DNA of 64,000 nt from assembly GCA_039961715.1 (NCBI GenBank), contig JABRVW010000042.1:62001-126000 (forward strand), given 5' to 3'. The position numbers and the translations under genes are program-made. Below, piece by piece: positions 53,006 through 61,013 of the stretch. Position 1 is the stretch's first letter, and each line of letters opens with the position of its first letter. The stretch comes from JACQPU01 sp039961715 (GTDB lineage Bacteria; Bacteroidota; Ignavibacteria; UBA10030). The notes beneath the pieces were generated by a model that did no database searches, was not told the origin of the DNA, and was given only the letters and a program-made list of their open reading frames with translations.

Positions 53006-53623
53006 TCAGCGGTTTTGCAGATTGCGCGACACAAGCCTGATCTGCCGCCAGAACGTCTCATACGCGAAGGGGTCGTTCACGTACACCTGGTCGTACGGGT
53101 CCGCGGCCTGGACCTGCACGGAAATTTCCATGGAGTACACGATGGAAGGGTCCGCAATCGGGAAATTCACCGAATCGCCGAGAGCATCGTAATACTTCAA
53201 CCGAAAGGTCGTCACCCCGAAATTCCACTTCTCAGGCGTCAGGTTGTTCGTCTGCTTGTACAAAAAGCGATCCCGCGGATTCGGCGTGTCGGTCAGTTCC
53301 GACGGATCGCCGAGCCAGTAATAGATGCTGTCCAGGTTGCCGTCGTTGTTGTAATCGCACAGAAACTTGATGCGGGTCGAATCGGCCAGCAGGAGCGATT
53401 TTGTGGGATCAGGAATCTTCTTGAAATCGCGGCAGTAGCCGATTTTGCGAAGATCGTACTCCAGAATGCTCACCATCGTTGTGAGGTTGGTCTGGAGATT
53501 AAGCTGGATGTGGTATGCGGCGGAAGTCTCCTGCGCCGACTGGTTGAGCCGCATCGTCATCAGGAAGAGAAATCCTGCAATGACAAACGACCCGATAATA
53601 TCCATCATTGAGCTGCTGCCCAT
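53006..53623 (-). CDS. PilW-like pseudopilin, cassette A
   Basis: 205 residues. MGSSSMMDIIGSFVIAGFLF is the hydrophobic start; DIIGS aligns with DYIGS of the cassette B copy. Then QTNLTTMVSILEYDLRKIGY and KFLCDYNNDGNLDSIYYWLGD match the other copy's SILETDLGRIGY and DVNDDGWPDVVAYRLGD, both typical of PilW. A late EISVQVQ strand and the polar ending SRNLQNR complete it. No canonical type III leader is present. It starts three bases after the PilV-like gene. Confidence 0.82.
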   Translation of the reverse strand: MGSSSMMDIIGSFVIAGFLFLMTMRLNQSAQETSAAYHIQLNLQTNLTTMVSILEYDLRKIGYCRDFKKIPDPTKSLLLADSTRIKFLCDYNNDGNLDSIYYWLGDPSELTDTPNPRDRFLYKQTNNLTPEKWNFGVTTFRLKYYDALGDSVNFPIADPSIVYSMEISVQVQAADPYDQVYVNDPFAYETFWRQIRLVSRNLQNR

Positions 53624-53626
53624 GGC

Positions 53627-54115
53627 TTAGCGGAAAGACCAATAACTGAAGATGTGTTTGAAGGTCAACGTGTCCGGTTGCACTGTACCCCAGACACTGA
53701 CGGTGATTTTCTTATGCCAGGTTCGGGAGGTGGAACTGCCGTCGGGGTCCGAAGGATTGACGTATACGACACTGCACTTCACGGTCAGGCTGTCCACTCC
53801 GGAGATGCCGAGGGTGGTCGTATAGTTGTGGTAATCGTCAAAATCGTCAAAGTCGGGATGAACCTCGCCCGATTCCTTCCCCAGCGTGCTCGTGAGCGAG
53901 TTCACCGAGGAAACATCCGTATCGATGGTGTTCTCGTCGAACGCTTTCCCCATGGCTTCCTCCAGGACCGACATGCCCAGAGAAACTTTGTAGATCCCGA
54001 TTTCCGCCTGCTGGAGGATGAAGCCGTGATTGGCAAAGTTCCTTTGAACCGTTGAAACGGTAAGCCCGATCAGAACGACCGCACCTGCTGTCAGAAGCAT
54101 TTGCCCCGTGTTCAA
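53627..54115 (-). CDS. PilV-like pseudopilin, cassette A
   Basis: 162 residues from a TTG start that aligns with the start of the other copy (NTGQMLLTAGAVVL against GGSQMLLTIGALAL). A hydrophobic N-terminal helix passes into an amphipathic helix (AEIGIYKVSLGMSVLEEAMGKAFDE). The C-terminal domain is beta-rich (SLTVKCSVVYVNPSD, KKITVSVWGTVQPDTLTFKHIF). It is the first gene after the sigma-54 promoter, with a leader of about 53 bases. No Pro-rich insert, unlike cassette B. Confidence 0.78.
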   Translation of the reverse strand: MNTGQMLLTAGAVVLIGLTVSTVQRNFANHGFILQQAEIGIYKVSLGMSVLEEAMGKAFDENTIDTDVSSVNSLTSTLGKESGEVHPDFDDFDDYHNYTTTLGISGVDSLTVKCSVVYVNPSDPDGSSTSRTWHKKITVSVWGTVQPDTLTFKHIFSYWSFR

Positions 54116-54178
54116 GGCCGATGACTCCGATGGTGATGAAGGGGGAGGATGACGATGAACCGTCTTGGGGTTCGTTCG

Positions 54179-54194
54179 TGCAACCTCTATGCCA
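54179..54194 (-). promoter_or_regulatory. Sigma-54 (RpoN) promoter of pilin-like cassette A
   Basis: Read on the - strand: TGGCATAGAGGTTGCA. It fits TGGCACR-N4-TTGCW at all but one position, with the essential GG and GC exactly ten bases apart. It lies between the NtrC-type activator gene and the PilV-like gene. Confidence 0.82.
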
Positions 54195-54256
54195 AAGGGC
54201 AGAAACCCCTTATTTGAGCGGAAATGGGAGAGGACAGCAGGAAGGGATGGGAAGAA

Positions 54257-54273
54257 TTGCCCCGCGTGGGCAA
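54257..54273. promoter_or_regulatory. Candidate upstream activator site
   Basis: TTGCCC-CGCGT-GGGCAA, a perfect 6-5-6 palindrome about 90-100 bases upstream of the predicted sigma-54 start, the usual place for NtrC-type enhancer binding. Confidence 0.55.
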
Positions 54274-54321
54274 GGAAAGCCCACTGGGGACTTACCGAAG
54301 GGAGAGGCGGATCAGAAAAGC

Positions 54322-55695
54322 TTACTTCTTCAGGCCATATTCTTTGATCTTCGAAAAGAGAACCCTGCGGTCAATCTTGAGCAACGCGGCGGCCCTGGTC
54401 CTGTTCCATTTCGAGACTTCGAGGGCCTTCAGGATCACGTCGCGCTCGACTTTTGCAATGATTTCGCGAAGGGCATAGGGGGAAGAGGCATTGGGAAAAG
54501 GAACCTGAATCCCGCCGGGCAGGGGAGGAAGCGCGATGTGCTCCGGAGTAACATATTTTCCCTGGGCGAGCACAGTGGCACGTTGAACAACGTTCTCGAG
54601 CTCGCGGACGTTTCCCGGCCAGGGATAGGTTTTTAACTGCTGGTAAACGTCTTTCGTGGCATAGAGCGTTCTTCTCCCGCCGTACTTTTTGAGGAAGTGG
54701 TCCACGAGGAGCGGAATGTCTTCCTTGCGCTCTCTCAACGGCGGAATCTCGATCTGCATGACCTGGAGCCTGAAATACAAATCCCTCCGGAATTTTCCTT
54801 CTTTCACCTCGGCTTCAAGGTTTCGGTTCGTCGCAGCAATCACCCGAACATCAACCTGCAGGGCATCTTTTCCGCCAACCCTGTGGAATTCTCCCTGTTC
54901 CAGAACGCGGAGGAACTTGGATTGGAGAGCCGGGCTCATTTCAGAGACTTCATCGAGGAAAATCGTCCCCCGATCAGCCAGCTCGAACCTCCCCCGTCGC
55001 TGTGCCTCGGCTCCGGTGAACGCCCCCCGCTCATGGCCGAACAACTCGCTTTCCATCAGGCCTTCGGGAATAGCAGCGCAGTTGACCTTGATGAAGGCCT
55101 CCGCCCGTCTGGTCGAATGCTGCCAGATGGCGTTTGCCACGAGCTCCTTTCCCGTTCCGGTCTCACCCTGAATCAGCACTGTTGCGTTCGTCGCCGCGAC
55201 CTTTCCGATCATCTTGAAGACCCGTTGCATCACGGCACTTTTGCTCACGATGGGCTGAAGGTTCGCGTCGGTGGGCTCCATGCCCGCCAGGCGGTCACGC
55301 AACGTCGTCACCTCAGCCTGGAGTTCCTTGTAGCGGAGCGCCCGTTTGACGGCTTCGAGGATCTCATCGATGTCGAACGGTTTGGTAACGTAGTCAAATG
55401 CGCCGAGCTTCATCGCTTCAATGGCTTTCGCGCTCGTCCCGAACGCTGTAAAAACCAGCACGGGCAGGTTCGGCTTCTTCCTCACGATTTCCTTCAGCGC
55501 GGTCAACCCGTCCATAGAGGGCATACGGATGTCCAACAGCACGAGATCGTACGCATTCTTGGTGATGAGGGACAGTGCCTGCTCTCCGTTCTCTGCCTCC
55601 TCAACAGTGAATTCACCGAAGCCAAGCAGGTCCCTGATATTCAGTCTGCTCGCCGGTTCGTCATCAACAACCAGGATTTTTTTCTTCCGAATCAT
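54322..55695 (-). CDS. NtrC-family sigma-54-dependent response regulator
   Basis: 457 residues. Receiver domain 1-120 with Asp55 in LVLLDIRMPSMDG; AAA+ domain at about 140-375 with Walker A GETGTGKE, the sigma-54-contacting GAFTGA loop, and Walker B GTIFLDEVSEM; Fis-type helix-turn-helix at the end (WNRTRAAALLKIDRRVLFSKIKEYGLKK). Phosphorylation by the kinase encoded 16 bases upstream should switch on RpoN promoters, and one lies directly downstream of this gene. The intact GAFTGA indicates real sigma-54 activity. Confidence 0.95.
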   Translation of the reverse strand: MIRKKKILVVDDEPASRLNIRDLLGFGEFTVEEAENGEQALSLITKNAYDLVLLDIRMPSMDGLTALKEIVRKKPNLPVLVFTAFGTSAKAIEAMKLGAFDYVTKPFDIDEILEAVKRALRYKELQAEVTTLRDRLAGMEPTDANLQPIVSKSAVMQRVFKMIGKVAATNATVLIQGETGTGKELVANAIWQHSTRRAEAFIKVNCAAIPEGLMESELFGHERGAFTGAEAQRRGRFELADRGTIFLDEVSEMSPALQSKFLRVLEQGEFHRVGGKDALQVDVRVIAATNRNLEAEVKEGKFRRDLYFRLQVMQIEIPPLRERKEDIPLLVDHFLKKYGGRRTLYATKDVYQQLKTYPWPGNVRELENVVQRATVLAQGKYVTPEHIALPPLPGGIQVPFPNASSPYALREIIAKVERDVILKALEVSKWNRTRAAALLKIDRRVLFSKIKEYGLKK

Positions 55696-55711
55696 GACAT
55701 CGTCGTATGTT

Positions 55712-57217
55712 TCAATGGTCCCGCCTCAGCGGGAGAATGACGGAGAACCGAGATCCGCCTCCGGGGGAAGCGGAATATTCAAGTCTTCCTCCATGGGATC
55801 GGACAATCTCGTTGGCGATGGAAAGGCCAAGTCCGACGCCTGTTTCCTTCGTCGTAAAGAATGGATCAAAGATTCTGTCTGCATGCGATGGCGGGACACC
55901 TGCGCCGTCATCTTCGACAATCACAAGAAGGTCTTCTGCATGCGAGCGTACCCTTACCGAAACTGTCCCCCCCGAGGGAAGCGCGTCAATGGCGTTCTGG
56001 AACAGATTAAAAAACACCTCGCGGAGCTCCGCGGGCTCCGCCTCGCACACAACCCCTTCCACCGCGAGATCCCTCTCGACGCGAATCTTCTTTCTTCGGA
56101 AATCTGCGGTCAGGGCATCCAGAGTCGTTTCAAGAAACTCCCGAATGTCGATGCTCTGTTTCCGGAGGGCCCTCTGCTTTGAAAAATACAACAGCTTGCG
56201 GACAATCTCCTCCACCCGATCGAGTTCTCCAAGGACCGCTTTCATTGCATCCGGCGTGAACGATTTCACGCGCCTGGATCCCATCCCCCTCTGCCACAGC
56301 TGAATCCGCGTTCTGATGAGCGAGAGGGGAGTTCTGATTTCATGGGCGACTCCTGCCACAAGCTGTCCCAGCGCTGCAAGCTTCTCAGCCTGTTCGATCC
56401 GTTTTCGAAGCGAGTCCGCCTCGGTCTGTTGTCGTGCGATGGTATCCGCCAGCGCGTTGATGGAGCCTGAGATTCTTCCGAGCTCGGTTCCGGACGTTGG
56501 AAGCCGGTGCGCGAGGTCGGTCTTCATGGCGTCGAGCCCATCCTGAATCGCCTTCACGTCCCTCCGCAGAAGAACCATGAACAGGCCAGCCAGGAGCAAT
56601 CCTGCGAGAACGGCGAGGGGCAGGAGAGGAGCGGGATTAAACCGCCAGGATTCAGAAAGATCGTCGGAGAGGTCATCGACGGCCCAGGCGACACCCACCA
56701 GCCGGCTCCGGGCGTACACCGGAGTCCCGGCAATGATGTAATTCGCCTCTCCTATTTCATACTGGCCGGATTGTTCGAGTCGCTGATCGAGCACATTCTG
56801 GGTCACCGCACGCAGAAATCGTTGCAGGGCTGGGGAGAGGTCCGTGTCACCGGTCATCCGCACCACCCCTAATTGTGTGTTCCAGATCGCATGGAAAAAA
56901 CCGGCCTGGGCACCCGGATATTTCAGCAGTTCCTCGCCGGTGATTGTTGCGAGAAGCTCGCGCATTTCCGGGCGATGCGCCACCGTCGAGTCATCGAACT
57001 GCTCCTCCGCAATGAAGCCCATGACACTTCCATGCCGTCGCGCGAGCTCCTCGGTGAGAGACCGGAGCCGCTCAAGATTGAGTCGAACAATGCTCTCCCG
57101 AGTCGAGCGCAAGGTGTCTGCCGTCATGATGATCGCCACCGTGGCTCCGAGCGCCAGGACGAGGGCGATGCCGACAACCTGGGTGCGCAGGGATATGGAG
57201 CTCAATCGCGAAGCCAT
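55712..57217 (-). CDS. Membrane sensor histidine kinase
   Basis: 501 residues. TM1 (VVGIALVLALGATVAIIM), a periplasmic sensor of about 170 residues, TM2 (PLLPLAVLAGLLLAGLFMVLL), a HAMP-like linker, HisKA with the phospho-His in VAGVAHEIRTPLSL near residue 293, and a catalytic domain with N box FFNLFQNAIDAL, G1 EDDGAGV and G2 GVGLGLSIANEIV. It is the cognate kinase of the adjoining NtrC regulator, as for ZraS/AtoS-type pairs. It starts 12 bases after the NarL-type gene. The ligand is unknown. Confidence 0.93.
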   Translation of the reverse strand: MASRLSSISLRTQVVGIALVLALGATVAIIMTADTLRSTRESIVRLNLERLRSLTEELARRHGSVMGFIAEEQFDDSTVAHRPEMRELLATITGEELLKYPGAQAGFFHAIWNTQLGVVRMTGDTDLSPALQRFLRAVTQNVLDQRLEQSGQYEIGEANYIIAGTPVYARSRLVGVAWAVDDLSDDLSESWRFNPAPLLPLAVLAGLLLAGLFMVLLRRDVKAIQDGLDAMKTDLAHRLPTSGTELGRISGSINALADTIARQQTEADSLRKRIEQAEKLAALGQLVAGVAHEIRTPLSLIRTRIQLWQRGMGSRRVKSFTPDAMKAVLGELDRVEEIVRKLLYFSKQRALRKQSIDIREFLETTLDALTADFRRKKIRVERDLAVEGVVCEAEPAELREVFFNLFQNAIDALPSGGTVSVRVRSHAEDLLVIVEDDGAGVPPSHADRIFDPFFTTKETGVGLGLSIANEIVRSHGGRLEYSASPGGGSRFSVILPLRRDH

Positions 57218-57229
57218 CAGCCACGGCGC

Positions 57230-57880
57230 CTACGAACCATAGCCGTTTTCCAGCGCATACCTCACCAGATTTGCGGCATCGTGAATGTTGAGCTTCTGCA
57301 TGATGTTCGTTCTGTGCGTCTCCACCGTACGGGGGCTGATGAAGAGGTTTTCCGCGATTTGCTGATTGTTCATCCCCCGGGCGATGTAGTTGAGGACTTC
57401 CTTCTCGCGCCGGGTCAGGCTTGCTTCGCCGGTCCTCTCGTCGCGCTTCTCCGCATTCCTGACATACTCGGAAATCATCAGCTCGGAGATGCGCGGACTG
57501 AAGAACTTGCTTCCCTTCGTCACGGCATAGATGGCCTCAGTGATCTCGTCCTTGCCGGCATTCTTCAGCAAGTACCCGCTCGCACCGGATTTCAGAATCT
57601 GATACACGTACTCCGCATTCTCATGCATGGTCAGCACCAGGACTTTGACCGACGGGAACTCAACACGGATGCGTCTGGTTGCGTCGATGCCGGACAGTTT
57701 CGGCATTGAAATATCCACGATCACGACGTCCGGATGCAGTTGACGGACCTTTGCGACCGTGTCTTCTCCGTCGGCCGACTCGCCGATGATCTGGAAATCC
57801 TTGTTGCTCCCGATGAGGTTCCTGATGCCTGTTCGGATCAATTCATGGTCGTCTGCAAGAAGTATTCTGATTTTAGCCAT
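57230..57880 (-). CDS. NarL/FixJ-family response regulator
   Basis: 216 residues from the ATG at 57880. Receiver with Asp56 in VVIVDISMPKLSG and a GerE/LuxR helix-turn-helix (LTRREKEVLNYIARGMNNQQIAENLFISPRTVETHRTNIMQKL). Its start overlaps the end of the kinase gene by eight bases (ATGGCTAA), which indicates translational coupling to the HisKA_3 kinase. The target genes are unknown; the inverted half-sites at 45266 are a possible one. Confidence 0.95.
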   Translation of the reverse strand: MAKIRILLADDHELIRTGIRNLIGSNKDFQIIGESADGEDTVAKVRQLHPDVVIVDISMPKLSGIDATRRIRVEFPSVKVLVLTMHENAEYVYQILKSGASGYLLKNAGKDEITEAIYAVTKGSKFFSPRISELMISEYVRNAEKRDERTGEASLTRREKEVLNYIARGMNNQQIAENLFISPRTVETHRTNIMQKLNIHDAANLVRYALENGYGS

Positions 57881-60473
57881 GGGTCGTCGTGTTTGATCCC
57901 GGAATCTCCACAATGATGGTCGTCCCTTTGCCCGGACTCGATTCGATCATGAGAGTGCCTCCGAACGAAACGGCCCGCTCCCTCATGCTGACAATGCCGA
58001 TGCCGCCCCCCGGTCGGACTTCCTTTGTGGACCCGGATGTGTTGAATCCCCTCCCGTCATCTTCGATCACCAGGCGGGTCCGCCCCTCCATTCCGAGCAA
58101 TTGAACGTCTGCCGCCGTCGCGCCCGAGTGCTTTGCGACATTGTTCAGGGCTTCCTGGACGATCCGGTACAGGTTCACTTCCAACGACCGGTCGAACCGC
58201 CCATCGATTCCGTGTGAGCGGAAGGTGACGTTCAGGTTCATGCGGCGAGAAACGTTCTCGCAGAGGAGTTGAAGCGCGGGGGCAAGTCCGAAATCCTCCA
58301 GGACGCTCGGCATGAGATTGTAGGAAATCTCCCTCGCCTCGGTCACGACATTATCGAGGAGCGTCTTGATCTCCTTCAGTTTCTTCTTTTCTTCCTCATC
58401 CTGTCCCACACTGTCTTCGAGTACCTCCACATTGAACTTGATCGCAGTGAGCATCTGGCCCAGGCCGTCGTGAATCTCGCGTGCAATGCGCCGGCGCTCC
58501 TCCTCCTGGGATGCCACGCGAGCGCTTGTGAGCTTTTCCAGCTGCTGCTCGCGCTCCCTCAGGTCCTCATACAACTCGGCATTCGCGATCGCGATCGCGG
58601 ACTTTCCCGCAAGGGAGGTGAGCAGACGCAGTTCCCGGTCCTTGAAGCTGCGCTCCCGGCGAAAGCCCACGACCACAACGCCTTTCAGGTTCTTCTTGAT
58701 CCCGAACGGGAAACCAGCCGCCGTCACCAGCCCTTCCCTGGCAAGAACGGGGAAATGGTCTTCGGTGATTGTGTCGTCTGCTCGCGACAGCATGATCGCT
58801 CTTTCCTTTCGGAGCAGGTCCCTGTGGACACCCTGCAACGGAAGAGGCATGTCGGGGACAGGATGGGTGTTCCCCCACACACCTCTCCAAGTATAGGTTC
58901 CTCGCTCCTCGTTGACCAGAATAACCCCCGTAAACTCGGCGCGCGTGAACGCGCGTGCGTGCCGCGTGACAAGGTTCAGAAGATCCTCGAGATCCACCAT
59001 CGCCACCAGCTGGCGGTCAATGGCCGTCATGGATTCCTGTTCCCAGAACCACAGGGCCTGCTCCCGCTCCAGTGCCTTCCGCTCGGTGATGTCTCTGAGC
59101 GATGAGAGCATGGCAGGACTGCCGTTCCACCGGATGATCCGGGCGTTCATCTCCAGATCGATGACTCGTTTTGAACGCGTCAATCCCTTCAATTCATAAT
59201 TCTTGAAAATATCCTCCCCCACGTCGCCGTTCAGCAGTTCGTCGTTGAAAAATGCCTTGCTCCCCGGAGCAATGAACTCCTCAAAGGGAACGGCCAGCAT
59301 GGCGTCTGCGGATTGGTGTTCGAAGATCCTGACGGCAGATTCATTGACAAAGACCAGGTTCCCGTTCTGGACCACCATCAGGCCGTCCAGCGAACTCTCG
59401 ACAATGTTCCGGTACTTCTCCTGCGATTCTTCCGCAAGCCGCGCCAGTTCTCTTCGATCGCTCACATCCCGCGCAATCAGAATCAATCCGCGCATCCGGC
59501 TGCTCTCCACCATGGGCGTCGCCGCCACCGAGACCGGAAACTCCCTTCCATCCATCGTCCGGTAATGGAGATCGAACACCCTGCCCCGTTCCGGAAGGCG
59601 TTCGTTCAACATCTCATACACGCGCTCGAATTCCACCACGAACTCCTTCACATGGACCGCACCCCAGGCTCTGTCTTCCGGCAGGGCCAGCGTCTTTCGG
59701 AATGCCTCCGTGGCAAATGTGATGTACCCGTTGCCGTTGATGGCGCACACGAGGTCTCCTGCGGAATCCAGCACTCGCCCGGCCACCAGATCCTCGGTGG
59801 GCGAGAGCACTCGCAGGCGCAACAGTGCCGCCGTGGCGACCCCCACGCCCGCGACGCCAACGATGGTCAGATGAAGCGACTGGGCCTTGATCTGTCCCGG
59901 TATGAAGGAAAAATCAACACACAAGGCAACGGCGGCCGGAACAGCAAGGCCCACGAGGAAAAGAAGCACCTGAGAACGCTCCGGCCTCGAACGGGTCATT
60001 CGATACTTGAAGAAGAAGAGGGCAAAGCCGGCGCCAAGACACAGCAGGAGCCAGGCTCGGAAGAACTCGTACCCCTCCCCATGCCCCATCGCATGGGTAC
60101 TTCCCGAGGAGGCCAGCGCGAAGAGATAACCGTGGAGGGCAAGGCCGGCGAATGTCATGCCGATGAGATAGACGGGAGCGACAGCATAGAGGCGGGCGGG
60201 GGACGATCGGCCGAAGAAGACAAGAGCAAAATCGAGGAAGACCGAGGGGACGAGCGCCAGGGCTGTGGTGGCAACCGGCAGAAAGGACGATGCCGCCAGA
60301 CCGCTCTCATGGAGATGGATGCCGAAATCCCCGAATGCCCATGTTGCCGCAACGCCGGTCAAGAGGAGCCACATCCGGGCGATCGACGAACGCGGGTTGG
60401 AAAGAAACACTGCTCCCCCAAACGAAACCAGCAGGACTGTCGCGGCAAGGGAGACTATCGCTTCAGCGTTCAT
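57873..60473 (-). CDS. 7TM-PAS-GAF hybrid sensor histidine kinase (HisKA_3)
   Basis: 866 residues. About seven N-terminal hydrophobic helices (1-230), a PAS domain (DSAGDLVCAINGNGYITFATEAF), a second PAS (YRNIVESSLDGLMVVQNGNLVFVNESAVRIF), a GAF domain at about 490-630, a coiled segment, then HisKA_3 with REIHDGLGQML (phospho-His) and a C-terminal ATPase (NNVAKHSGA, EDDGRGFN, GGIGIVSMRERAVSFGG). This is the NarX/DegS-type kinase that pairs with the overlapping NarL-type regulator. It has its own strong promoter and heads the four-gene signalling operon. Confidence 0.93.
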   Translation of the reverse strand: MNAEAIVSLAATVLLVSFGGAVFLSNPRSSIARMWLLLTGVAATWAFGDFGIHLHESGLAASSFLPVATTALALVPSVFLDFALVFFGRSSPARLYAVAPVYLIGMTFAGLALHGYLFALASSGSTHAMGHGEGYEFFRAWLLLCLGAGFALFFFKYRMTRSRPERSQVLLFLVGLAVPAAVALCVDFSFIPGQIKAQSLHLTIVGVAGVGVATAALLRLRVLSPTEDLVAGRVLDSAGDLVCAINGNGYITFATEAFRKTLALPEDRAWGAVHVKEFVVEFERVYEMLNERLPERGRVFDLHYRTMDGREFPVSVAATPMVESSRMRGLILIARDVSDRRELARLAEESQEKYRNIVESSLDGLMVVQNGNLVFVNESAVRIFEHQSADAMLAVPFEEFIAPGSKAFFNDELLNGDVGEDIFKNYELKGLTRSKRVIDLEMNARIIRWNGSPAMLSSLRDITERKALEREQALWFWEQESMTAIDRQLVAMVDLEDLLNLVTRHARAFTRAEFTGVILVNEERGTYTWRGVWGNTHPVPDMPLPLQGVHRDLLRKERAIMLSRADDTITEDHFPVLAREGLVTAAGFPFGIKKNLKGVVVVGFRRERSFKDRELRLLTSLAGKSAIAIANAELYEDLREREQQLEKLTSARVASQEEERRRIAREIHDGLGQMLTAIKFNVEVLEDSVGQDEEEKKKLKEIKTLLDNVVTEAREISYNLMPSVLEDFGLAPALQLLCENVSRRMNLNVTFRSHGIDGRFDRSLEVNLYRIVQEALNNVAKHSGATAADVQLLGMEGRTRLVIEDDGRGFNTSGSTKEVRPGGGIGIVSMRERAVSFGGTLMIESSPGKGTTIIVEIPGSNTTTHG

Positions 60474-60495
60474 CCAGGAAGCTTCTCACGTGGGA

Positions 60496-60527
60496 CAAAA
60501 GTACCGAACGCCCGCTTGAAGTGCAAA
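60496..60527 (-). promoter_or_regulatory. Exact Bacteroidota-type promoter of the signalling operon
   Basis: On the - strand TTTG at 60527-60524, 20 bases, then TACTTTTG at 60503-60496, a complete match to TTTG-N19-21-TAnnTTTG. The ATG of the kinase is about 17 bases after the predicted start. Confidence 0.82.
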
Positions 60528-60603
60528 CGGATGTTTTTGAGGGACGCATCCCCGCCGAATCCGTGGCAGGATGGTTTCTGCGAGGAGGAACGAAACGATA
60601 AAC

Positions 60604-60984
60604 CTACTTTGCGATCAGCTTCGCGTAGGCCTCGGCCGTCAACAACCCCTTCACTTCGTCCTGATTCCCGATCCGAACCTTGATCATCCAGCCGGACCCG
60701 TAAGGTTCCTTGTTGACGATTTCGGGGGTTTCCTGAACAGCCTTGTTCACCTCGAGCACCTCGCCGCTCAATGGGGCAAAGAGTTCTGAAACAGCCTTCA
60801 CGGCTTCGATGGTTCCAAAAGGCTTGCCTTGGATCAGCTTCGTCCCCTTCGCGGGAAGCTCGACAAAAACGATGTCGCCCAGTTCTCCCTGAGCGTAATC
60901 AGTGATTCCTACAACCCCCGTTTCTCCTTCGATCCGAATCCATTCATGTTCTTTTGTGTAGTGCAGATTTTCCGGCAGGTTCAT
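60604..60984 (-). CDS. gcvH: Glycine cleavage system H protein
   Basis: 126 residues from the ATG at 60984. LHYTKEHEW, GITDYAQGELGDIVFVELP and the lipoyl lysine Lys63 in GTIEAVKAVSEL are diagnostic. It shuttles the aminomethyl group between the P, T and L proteins. A TTG 11 codons upstream is possible but less likely. It follows accC by 29 bases, an unusual partner; no gcvT or gcvP gene is in the window. H proteins also serve lipoate relay, which may link it to fatty-acid genes. Confidence 0.95.
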   Translation of the reverse strand: MNLPENLHYTKEHEWIRIEGETGVVGITDYAQGELGDIVFVELPAKGTKLIQGKPFGTIEAVKAVSELFAPLSGEVLEVNKAVQETPEIVNKEPYGSGWMIKVRIGNQDEVKGLLTAEAYAKLIAK

Positions 60985-61013
60985 GCTCGCTGTCTCCGTT
61001 GGTATTCTGTCGT

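Noticed and set aside
59313..60683. 456-codon + strand frame antisense to the PAS/GAF kinase
   Set aside because: The opposite strand encodes a full, motif-complete histidine kinase with its own promoter.
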